Shown here in pieces: positions 16,190-23,463 of a DNA stretch of 64,000 nt. Positions within the stretch are counted from its first letter, which is position 1. Each line of letters begins with the position of its first letter. A program made the translations under genes and the position numbers. The notes under the pieces were generated by a model, which ran no database searches, was not told where the DNA came from, and saw nothing but the letters and a program-made list of their open reading frames with translations. Origin of the DNA: Arthrobacter sp. B1I2 (lineage in GTDB: Bacteria > Actinomycetota > Actinomycetes > Actinomycetales > Micrococcaceae); contig NZ_JAUSYC010000001.1 of the NCBI RefSeq assembly GCF_030816485.1, positions 496,001 to 560,000 of the forward strand. Reading direction: 5' to 3'.

Positions 16190-17164
16190 ATGCCGTCAAC
16201 CAGCCCCGCCCATGAACCGCTTACGCCCGCCGCAGCCGCAGCCAGCCCTGTGAAGGCCCTTGGCGTGGCAGCAATGGTAGTGACGGTGGTGCTGTGGGCC
16301 TCCGCATTCGTGGGAATCCGGGCCATCGGCCCTCACTTCTCCCCTGGTTCCCTGAGCCTGGGCAGGCTGGCGGTTGCCGCCGTCGTACTGGCCTTCGTGG
16401 TGGTGCCGCAACTACTCAGGAGCCGGCTGCTGCCCAAGGGGCGGGAATGGCTGCCCATCCTTGCCTATGGCGTGATGTGGTTCGGCGGCTACAACGTGGC
16501 CCTGAACGCCGCCGAGCACGTCCTGGACGCCGGCACCAGCGCCCTGCTGATCAACGTGAACCCGATCCTGGTGGCCATCATGGCCGGCATCTTCCTCAAG
16601 GAAGGATTTCCGCGCTGGCTGCTCATCGGCAGCACCGTGGCGTTCGCCGGGGTCGCCCTGATTGCCCTCGGCTCCGGACAGCCGCGCACCGCGGGGGAAA
16701 GTTCGACGGCGGACCTGGGCGGGGTGGCGCTTTGCCTCCTTGCCGCGGTGCTCGCCGCAGTCAGCGTCATCATCCAGAAGCCGGTAGTACGGAAGTTTCC
16801 GGCGGCGCAGGCAACCTGGTTTGGAATCGTGGTGGGGGCGTTATGCTGCCTGCCCTTCGCCGGGCAACTGGCGTCCGAAGTGCAGGCCGCGCCGGCGCAG
16901 GCCACGTGGGCGCTGGTGTACCTGGGCGTGTTCCCCACCGCCATCGCCTTCACCACGTGGGCGTACGCATTGTCGCTGGTGGACGCCGGGAAGCTGGCCG
17001 CCACCACGTACCTGGTCCCGGGCACCACGGTCCTCATCTCCTGGCTGCTGCTTGCTGAGATCCCCACCGTCTGGGGACTGGTGGGCGGGCTGGTGTGCCT
17101 GGTGGGAGTGGGGCTCACCCGGCGCCGGACACGGGTACCCGCCCGGCCGCAGCCGCAGCGCTAG
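16190..17164 (+). CDS. DMT-superfamily exporter (EamA family)
   Basis: 324 aa with about ten membrane helices in two EamA repeats: the first begins at VVLWASAFVGIRAIGPHFSPG, the second near LLAAVLAAVSVIIQKPV. The repeat-end signature PTAIAFTTWAYAL is present. Proteins of this family export amino acids or metabolites; the substrate is not readable. No ribosome site precedes ATG 16190, but TAGATT ends 7 nt before it, so a leaderless mRNA is likely. Confidence 0.87.
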   Translation: MPSTSPAHEPLTPAAAAASPVKALGVAAMVVTVVLWASAFVGIRAIGPHFSPGSLSLGRLAVAAVVLAFVVVPQLLRSRLLPKGREWLPILAYGVMWFGGYNVALNAAEHVLDAGTSALLINVNPILVAIMAGIFLKEGFPRWLLIGSTVAFAGVALIALGSGQPRTAGESSTADLGGVALCLLAAVLAAVSVIIQKPVVRKFPAAQATWFGIVVGALCCLPFAGQLASEVQAAPAQATWALVYLGVFPTAIAFTTWAYALSLVDAGKLAATTYLVPGTTVLISWLLLAEIPTVWGLVGGLVCLVGVGLTRRRTRVPARPQPQR

Positions 17165-17173
17165 AGTCGATGT

Positions 17174-17677
17174 ATGCCAGCCAGCCTTCCGCCGGGGCTT
17201 CCGATTGTGCCCTCCGGCCCGAGCGAGCCAGTCAGGAACAAACCAGCCGCCAGCGGGCCTGCCGCAACTGACCCAGCCGCACCTGTGCCACTCCCGGACC
17301 GGCCGCCCGGGTTCACCATGTCCTCGGACGAGTTCGAGGCCGCCGTCCGGGATGCCCTGGACAGCATTCCGGACAAACTTGCCCGCGCCATGGACAACGT
17401 GGCCGTCTTCATCGACGACGACTATGTGCCGGGGCCGGGGGAAGATCCGGACACCGTGCTGCTGGGACTGTACGAAGGCGTCCCGCTGACGGAGCGTGAT
17501 TCCTGGTGGGATGCCGGTTCCCTTCCGGACCGGATAACAATTTTCCGCGAACCCATCCTGGAGATCTGCGACTCCAGGGACGACGTCATCCACGAAGTGG
17601 CCGTCACCGTGGTACACGAAATCGCCCACCACTTCGGCATTTCCGATGACCGGCTGCATGAGCTGGGCTGGGGCTAG
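17174..17677 (+). CDS. metallopeptidase-family protein (minimal zincin, HExxH)
   Basis: 167 aa. Residues 1-45 are a Pro/Ala-rich tail. The C-terminal domain has VVHEIAHHFGI, a zincin HExxH with a third ligand Asp/His downstream (SDDRLHELGWG). This is the actinobacterial metallopeptidase family with unknown substrate. The ATG at 17174 follows a TAGAGT box by 6 nt, which supports this start and leaderless translation; a downstream ATG at the start of the domain is the alternative. Confidence 0.85.
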   Translation: MPASLPPGLPIVPSGPSEPVRNKPAASGPAATDPAAPVPLPDRPPGFTMSSDEFEAAVRDALDSIPDKLARAMDNVAVFIDDDYVPGPGEDPDTVLLGLYEGVPLTERDSWWDAGSLPDRITIFREPILEICDSRDDVIHEVAVTVVHEIAHHFGISDDRLHELGWG

Positions 17678-17687
17678 CCTTGTAAGC

Positions 17688-18608
17688 ATGGGACACGACC
17701 ACAGCCACAATCACGGGATCACCGCCACCGGGCGGCACCGGAAACGCCTTGTGGCCGTCCTGGGGATCACCCTTGGCGTGGTGGTCATCCAAATTGCGGG
17801 AGCTGTGCTCTCCGGATCGCTCTCCCTGCTGGCAGACGCGGGGCACATGCTCTCGGACGCGGCCGGTGTCACCATCGCCCTCCTGGCCTCCTGGATCGCA
17901 GGCCGCCCCGCGAGCAGCCAAAGGACGTACGGCTACCAGCGCGCGGAGGTCCTGGCGGCCCTGGCCAATGCGCTGATCCTGATCGTGATCTCCGTGGTCA
18001 TCTTCACCGAAGCGATCCGCAGGTTCGGTGCGCCGCCGGACGTGCAGACGGACATCATGCTGTTCGCCGCCGTCCTCGGTGCCGTGGCCAACCTTGTGTC
18101 GCTGGTGATCCTGCGCACGGCACAGGAGGAAAGCCTGAACGTCCGCGGCGCCTACCTGGAAGTACTGGGTGACCTCCTTGGTTCAGTAGCCGTCATCATC
18201 GCAGCCGTAGTTATCATGCTGACCGGCTTCCAGGTGGCAGACACCATTGCTTCTGTCCTGATCGCGCTGATGATCCTGCCGCGGGCATGGAGCCTGCTGC
18301 GCGATGTGGTGGACGTCCTGCTTGAGGCCAGTCCGAAAGGAGTGGAGGTACAGATGATCCGCGAACACATCCTTTCGGTGGCCGGGGTGACCGACGTGCA
18401 TGACATCCATATCTGGACCATCACGTCCGGTGTGCCCGTCTTCTCGGCCCACGTTGTGGTGGAGGACGGGGTCCTTAATGCGCGGGGCGCCGACCAGTTG
18501 CTGGACAAGCTAATCACCTGCCTGGGCTCCCATTTCGATACCGACCACTGCACCTTCCAGCTGGAGCCGGCCAGCCACTCGGAGCATGAGGCGCACCAGC
18601 ACGCCTGA
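17688..18608 (+). CDS. cation diffusion facilitator (Zn/Co/Cd efflux)
   Basis: 306 aa. The His-rich N-terminus MGHDHSHNHG is typical of CzcD-type exporters. Six helices follow, with metal-site motifs LADAGHMLSDAAGV (HxxxD) in helix 2 and a matching Asp in LGDLLGSVAVI in helix 5. The C-terminal cytoplasmic domain has VHDIHIWTITSGVPVFSAHV. ATG 17688 follows TAGCCT by 7 nt and no ribosome site is seen. It uses proton exchange to remove divalent metal from the cytoplasm. Confidence 0.93.
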   Translation: MGHDHSHNHGITATGRHRKRLVAVLGITLGVVVIQIAGAVLSGSLSLLADAGHMLSDAAGVTIALLASWIAGRPASSQRTYGYQRAEVLAALANALILIVISVVIFTEAIRRFGAPPDVQTDIMLFAAVLGAVANLVSLVILRTAQEESLNVRGAYLEVLGDLLGSVAVIIAAVVIMLTGFQVADTIASVLIALMILPRAWSLLRDVVDVLLEASPKGVEVQMIREHILSVAGVTDVHDIHIWTITSGVPVFSAHVVVEDGVLNARGADQLLDKLITCLGSHFDTDHCTFQLEPASHSEHEAHQHA

Positions 18609-18791
18609 CCACGACACACCCCACTGCATCAGTCCCTAACGACACTGTTGTGGTTTATGTTATTGGTGTGACTGCTGTTGCTAATGTGCAAAACGTCACG
18701 TAGCCTCGGACTGCTGGCGAGCAGCTGAGGGGCACCGTCGTGCCGCGTCCAGAACCTCACTCCCAGCCTTACCGTTGCGAGGTCTCTGCAA

Positions 18792-20294
18792 ATGGCTTTA
18801 ACCGGATCCGGCCGCAGGACGGCCGTGCTGTGCGCCGCCGTCGTACTCTTTGCATCCGTGGCAACACCGGCAGCCGCCGTACCGGCACCATACGCTCAGC
18901 TGGCCCTTCCGGCGTCGCCCGAAATTCCCTCGCCGGAGGACATCGCTGCGGCGAAAGCCAGCGAGGCCGCGACGGCGGACCAGGTGAGTGCGATCGAGCG
19001 CATCCTGGCGGACGCGTCCGCAGCCCAGCAGGCAGCGTTCGCGGTGGCCATGCAGGCCAACAACTCGTACAGCGAGGCGCTGGTGGAGCTGCAGCAGAGG
19101 ACAGCAGCGGCATCCGTTGCCTCTGCCAAGGCCTCGTCCGCCCGCGACCAGCAGGACAAAACCCGGAAGCAGGTGGGGCAGCTCGCCGGGGACCTGTACC
19201 GCAACGGCGGCCTGAACCCCACCCTGGGAACCTTTGCCAGCGGCGGCGAAAGCCTCCAACAGGCTGCAACGCTCGAAGCGCTCTCGGCCAGCCGCAGCCG
19301 GGCCTTCGAAGCTGCGGACACCGCGGCTACCGCATACCGTTCGCTCACGGCAGCTGCCGAGGATGCCACCAAAGCCGCAGACGATGCCGCGAAGACCGCG
19401 GAACAACGGAAGTCCCAGGCGGAACAGGCCAACGCCGCGCAGGCCAAGGCCGTGGCGGACGCGAAAGCGCAGCGGACCGTCCTGGTGGACCAGCTGGCAC
19501 AGCTCCGCAACACCACTGTGGCGCTCGAATCGGCCCGTGTGGATGCCCTGGACCGGCAGCGCGAGGAGGCACGGCTCGCCGCCTTGTCCGCCGCCGCCGA
19601 CAAGGCAGCCCAGGACAGGGCAGCACAAGATAGCGCTGCCCAGGATAAAGCAGCCCAGAACCAGGCAGTGCAGAACCAGGCAGCCGGCCAGAACAGCCGC
19701 GGACAGGCCCCGGCTCCCGCGCCTGCAGCGCCCGCCCCCGCGGCACCAGGCGTGCCAGCACCCGCTCCGGCACCGGCACCAGCTCTGGTTGCCCCGGCCC
19801 CCGCCGCTCCCGCACCCGCACCAGCACCACCTGCACCTGCACCTGCACCTGCACCAGCACCAGCTCCTGCACCCGCGCCGGCTCCCGCCCCTGCCCCGGC
19901 TCCCGCACCTTCCACGGGCTCAGGCACTCACGAGGCCGCGATCTCAGTGGCTTTGGGAAAGGTGGGCGCCCCGTACTTCTACCAGTGGGGCGGCACGGGA
20001 GCCTACGGCTTTGACTGCTCCGGGCTGGTACAGACGGCCTTCGCAGCGGCCGGCAAGTACCTTCCGCGCACAGCTTCACAGCAATACGCCGCGGCCCCGG
20101 TCCACGTTCCCATTTCGCAGGCCCGCCGCGGCGACCTGCTCGTCTGGGGTTCGGCGCCGAACTTCTACCACGTGGCCATCTACCTGGGGAACGGACAGGT
20201 GGTGCAGGCGCTCAACCCGCAGGAAGGCATCACCGTTTCCTCCATCAGCTCCATGGTGGGCATGGATCTCTACCCGTATGCGGCCCGCTACTGA
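18792..20294 (+). CDS. secreted NlpC/P60 peptidoglycan endopeptidase with coiled coil and Ala/Pro linker
   Basis: 500 aa. Signal peptide (residues 1-29, ending AAAVPA), long Ala/Gln-rich coiled coil (about 45-290), Pro-Ala repeat linker (about 305-376), then an NlpC/P60 domain with catalytic Cys409 in FDCSGLVQTAF and His460 in YHVAIYLGNG. This RipA-like layout belongs to cell-wall hydrolases that cleave the peptide stem at the septum. The 180-bp leader has an A+T-richer patch (18645-18695) with repeated TGTTG and GTGTGAC elements, perhaps a regulator site. Start ATG 18792 follows GAGGT. Confidence 0.92.
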   Translation: MALTGSGRRTAVLCAAVVLFASVATPAAAVPAPYAQLALPASPEIPSPEDIAAAKASEAATADQVSAIERILADASAAQQAAFAVAMQANNSYSEALVELQQRTAAASVASAKASSARDQQDKTRKQVGQLAGDLYRNGGLNPTLGTFASGGESLQQAATLEALSASRSRAFEAADTAATAYRSLTAAAEDATKAADDAAKTAEQRKSQAEQANAAQAKAVADAKAQRTVLVDQLAQLRNTTVALESARVDALDRQREEARLAALSAAADKAAQDRAAQDSAAQDKAAQNQAVQNQAAGQNSRGQAPAPAPAAPAPAAPGVPAPAPAPAPALVAPAPAAPAPAPAPPAPAPAPAPAPAPAPAPAPAPAPAPAPSTGSGTHEAAISVALGKVGAPYFYQWGGTGAYGFDCSGLVQTAFAAAGKYLPRTASQQYAAAPVHVPISQARRGDLLVWGSAPNFYHVAIYLGNGQVVQALNPQEGITVSSISSMVGMDLYPYAARY

Positions 20295-20367
20295 GCTGCA
20301 CGCGACCGGGCTGCACGGCTGAACTGCCCGGCTGAACTGGAGGACGCTGCGGTTCCCGCCGCCGTCG

Positions 20368-21240
20368 TCAGCTCAGGATGTCCTTGGTGACGAATCGGCC
20401 GTAGGCGAGAGCGCCGAACACTGCCACGTAGCCGGCCTGGAGCAGGGCGTTGCTGGCAAAGGAATCCCACAGCACCGGCTGGCGCAGCATGTCACCGAAA
20501 CCAAGCCAGTAGTGGCTGAACAGCCATGGGTGCAGCCACTCCAGCTGTGGGAGCTGGTCCAGGACCTGCGAGACCACCGAGACCACCACGGTGGCGGCCA
20601 TCGCTCCAACCGGAACCACGGTCAGGGTGGACAGGAACAGACCGATTGCAGACAACCCGGCGAGCGACACAGCCAGGTAGGCGGCGATCAGCACTATCCG
20701 CAGGGCAGCTTCAAGAGGCTGGACCACTCCGCCGGAGAGCAGCGTCACGGGACCTACGGGGAAAAGAGCCGCCCCAATGGCCGCACCCGCAAGGCCAACG
20801 GTCAACGGAGCCACGACGCAGAAGGCGAGCGCGCCGGCGTACTTGACCAGGAGCAGCCGCACCCGCCCGGCAGGCGCCACCAGGAGGTACCGGAGGGTTC
20901 CCAGGTTTGCCTCGCCGGCGATCGTGTCCCCCGCCACCACGCCCACAGCAAGCGGCATGAACAGCGGAACGGAAACCAGCATGGCGGTGAAGGCCACAAA
21001 CAGGCCGTTCTGGGTAATCCGGTCAAGAAAGGCGGGACCACGCCCGGGCGGGACCGCGGACGAAACCTTCACGGCAACGGCAATCAGGACCGGGATCGCG
21101 GCGAGCGCCAGGAGCAGTGCCCAGGTCCGCCGGCGGCGGAACAGGACTTTGAGCTCCGATGCCAGCAGGGACACCCCGGAACTGCGCGGCGCTGCGGCTG
21201 GCCGGGCGGTTCCGGCGGCTTCCGGAATGTCCGCGGGCAC
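20368..21240 (-). CDS. ABC-2 type transporter permease
   Basis: 290 aa with about six membrane helices. The first follows FRRRRTWALLLALAAIPVLI, and VGVVAGDTIAGEANLGTLRYLL is the usual ABC-2 signature region. GTG start 21240 lies 1 nt after the stop of the ATPase gene. The open frame extends further upstream, but antisense and inside the ATPase. It forms an exporter with the next gene upstream; the substrate is unknown. Confidence 0.88.
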   Translation of the reverse strand: MPADIPEAAGTARPAAAPRSSGVSLLASELKVLFRRRRTWALLLALAAIPVLIAVAVKVSSAVPPGRGPAFLDRITQNGLFVAFTAMLVSVPLFMPLAVGVVAGDTIAGEANLGTLRYLLVAPAGRVRLLLVKYAGALAFCVVAPLTVGLAGAAIGAALFPVGPVTLLSGGVVQPLEAALRIVLIAAYLAVSLAGLSAIGLFLSTLTVVPVGAMAATVVVSVVSQVLDQLPQLEWLHPWLFSHYWLGFGDMLRQPVLWDSFASNALLQAGYVAVFGALAYGRFVTKDILS

Positions 21241-21241
21241 A

Positions 21242-22291
21242 CTACTGGGCAACGTCGAATCCTTCCCCCGTGAGGGCAACAAAGCGCTCCTCGAGGCTTT
21301 CACGCTCGACGGCGAATCCCCGGACACGGACGCCCGCTTGGACCAGGTGCGCCACGACATCCTCGGGAAGCACCTCGGGCGGTTGGGCGGCGGCGTCCAG
21401 TGCTGCGACGATGGTCTCACCGTCCGGGCTCCCCTGCCCCGGCTCCGGTTGGCCGGGTTGCCCGGTTCCAGGCAGTGCAGGCCCGGATGCTCCAGGTTCA
21501 GGCGACAGCCCCAGCCGGGACAGCACCTGCCGGGCTGCGCCGCCGTCGGGCGTCACCAGCCGCAGCCGGGTGTGTCCGGCCTGCCGCAACTCAGCCAGGG
21601 GACCCTGTGCAACGAGCTTTCCTGCGCTCATGACCGCAGCATGGGTGCACATCTGCTCCACCTCGGCCAGCAGGTGGCTGGACACAAAAACGGTGGTACC
21701 CTCGTGCGCCAGGGAACGCACCAGGTTCCGGACTTCCCGGGTCCCTTGCGGGTCCAGCCCGTTGGTGGGCTCATCCAGTACCAGCAGGTCCCTGGGCGAC
21801 AGCAAGGCGTTGGCGATGCCCAGCCGCTGCTTCATTCCCAGGGAGTACGCGTGCACCCGCTTCCCTGCCGCGTGCTCCAGTCCCACACGCTCCAGCGCCC
21901 GCCCCACCCGCGCCCTGCGTGTGGCGGGGACGGTGTGCGGGCCCGCGGCGTCGAGCCGGTGGAGGTTATCGGCGCCGGAAAGAAAAGGGTAGAAGGCGGG
22001 GCCTTCCACGAGTGCGCCCACGCGGGGCAGGACGTCGTGGAGCCTGTCAGGCATCTCCTGGCCGAGCAGCTTAACCGTCCCGGCCGACGCGGCTGCCAGG
22101 CCGAGCAGCATGCGGATGGTGGTGGTCTTGCCGGAGCCGTTGGGCCCCAGGAAGCCGAACACAGTCCCGTGCGGGACGGCCAGGTCCACGTGGTCGACGG
22201 CGGCCTGCCGGCCAAAGTGCTTGCTGAGGCCGCGGGTCTCGATCGCCAGGCCGGCAGTCACCGGGCCGGTCCCCGTCCGGCCGATATTCAC
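21242..22291 (-). CDS. ABC transporter ATP-binding protein (ABC-2 exporter)
   Basis: 349 aa. Walker A GPNGSGKTT at about residue 50, signature YSLGMKQRLGIANAL, Walker B LLVLDEPTNGLD. After the ATPase core there is an extra C-terminal domain of about 120 aa with a Gly/Pro-rich stretch (SPEPGASGPALPGTGQPGQP), common in drug- or lipid-export ATPases of this type. ATGA overlap with the LolA-like gene upstream. Confidence 0.92.
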   Translation of the reverse strand: MNIGRTGTGPVTAGLAIETRGLSKHFGRQAAVDHVDLAVPHGTVFGFLGPNGSGKTTTIRMLLGLAAASAGTVKLLGQEMPDRLHDVLPRVGALVEGPAFYPFLSGADNLHRLDAAGPHTVPATRRARVGRALERVGLEHAAGKRVHAYSLGMKQRLGIANALLSPRDLLVLDEPTNGLDPQGTREVRNLVRSLAHEGTTVFVSSHLLAEVEQMCTHAAVMSAGKLVAQGPLAELRQAGHTRLRLVTPDGGAARQVLSRLGLSPEPGASGPALPGTGQPGQPEPGQGSPDGETIVAALDAAAQPPEVLPEDVVAHLVQAGVRVRGFAVERESLEERFVALTGEGFDVAQ

Positions 22292-23454
22292 TGGGCAGCT
22301 GCTGCTGCGGCCTGCAGCCTCTCCGGCGGCACCATTCCCGCGAAAATACGTCCGTCGTCCGTGATCAGGACGTTGAGCAGGGCGGTGGAGAGCAGCCGGC
22401 CGCCCTGTACGGCGACGGCGGCCTGGGACAGCAGCGGATCCTTCAGCAGCGATTCGGCAGCCGTGGCGGATCCACGTACCGTGCCCACCACGGACTCCCA
22501 GCCGGTGCCGGTCACGGAGACATCCTTGGTGGCATCGGTGTGCCTGGCGCCCGGGCTGTGGGCCTCTGCGGGCATGTGGGACTTCTCCGGGACGGGGAGT
22601 TCCTTGACCGTGCTGCCCGGCGGCGGGGTGAAGGCAAAGACCGACTGGTCCGGGGCGTCCAGGGAAAGGCTGGTGAACCTTGAACGGAACGCGGGATTGT
22701 CCGCTCCGCGTGCGGTCACCTCAACGGACAGGGGCAGGCCGTTTTCACCGTCGACGGCGATGGCCACTTTACCCACCAGCGTTGCATCAGTGCGCGGCTC
22801 AATCAGCAGGTTGTACGCGGCGCGTCCAGCCACGGAAACGTCTGCTCCCACGGAAACGGCAGTGGTCGGCTCAACTTTGGACAGGAACCGTTGTGCCAGT
22901 TCGCCCGGCGCCGGCATGCCTCCTGCCCCCTGGGGGTCCTGGGGTAGCGACTGGTCGTGGGCATGTTGCGGCAGGGTCGTATGTGCAGCTGTGTTGTCTT
23001 TCGACGAATAGAACCAGACGTCGCTGCCGTGGCGGACCACGTCCCGTTCAGCCAGTTGGTCCATCACCTGCACGCGGGCGTTGTCCTTGCCGTCCAGGTA
23101 GATGCGGGCGGTGTGCTTGCCTGACAGCAGCTCAATCACGGAGGCGGCGCTGCCGGGGGCAGCAGGACCGGACGGCTTCCCGGTGGCCGGCAGCTCCGGG
23201 AGTCCCAGTTCAGCGGACTGTTCGACTGTCCCGGAGAATGTGTGCACCTGGTGGCTTCCCGCCAGTTCCAGGACCTGCGCAGGCGTCTTGGCCGGCAGCG
23301 GGTTGCTGGCGCCTGCCGGGAGGGACCCGGTGAGGGCGCCGGCAGCGATAACTACAGGGGCAGCGACGGCGGGCAGCCACCGCAGCCACGCCCGGCGGCT
23401 GATTGTGCTGTTTCGTTGCAAGCGTCCGCTGGAATCCAGCGTGTGGGAGCCCAT
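22288..23454 (-). CDS. LolA/RseB-like periplasmic-fold protein paired with ABC exporter
   Basis: 388 aa. A basic N-terminus with RRAWLRWLP leads into a hydrophobic signal/anchor (PAVAAPVVIAAGALTG). The exported domain begins QVLELAGSHQVHTFSGTVEQ and resembles the half-barrel of LolA/RseB lipoprotein-binding proteins (DUF2092-like), with RIYLDGKDNARVQVM and VWFYSSKDNTAAHTTLP. It starts the three-gene unit and overlaps the ATPase by ATGA. It probably binds a lipid or lipoprotein on the outer face of the membrane and cooperates with the transporter. Confidence 0.75.
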   Translation of the reverse strand: MGSHTLDSSGRLQRNSTISRRAWLRWLPAVAAPVVIAAGALTGSLPAGASNPLPAKTPAQVLELAGSHQVHTFSGTVEQSAELGLPELPATGKPSGPAAPGSAASVIELLSGKHTARIYLDGKDNARVQVMDQLAERDVVRHGSDVWFYSSKDNTAAHTTLPQHAHDQSLPQDPQGAGGMPAPGELAQRFLSKVEPTTAVSVGADVSVAGRAAYNLLIEPRTDATLVGKVAIAVDGENGLPLSVEVTARGADNPAFRSRFTSLSLDAPDQSVFAFTPPPGSTVKELPVPEKSHMPAEAHSPGARHTDATKDVSVTGTGWESVVGTVRGSATAAESLLKDPLLSQAAVAVQGGRLLSTALLNVLITDDGRIFAGMVPPERLQAAAAAAQ

Positions 23455-23463
23455 AGGTAAAGA

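Noticed and set aside
18609..18791. Possible c-di-AMP riboswitch before the NlpC/P60 gene
   Set aside because: Such RNAs are found before wall hydrolase genes in actinobacteria, but I could not find the conserved core here.
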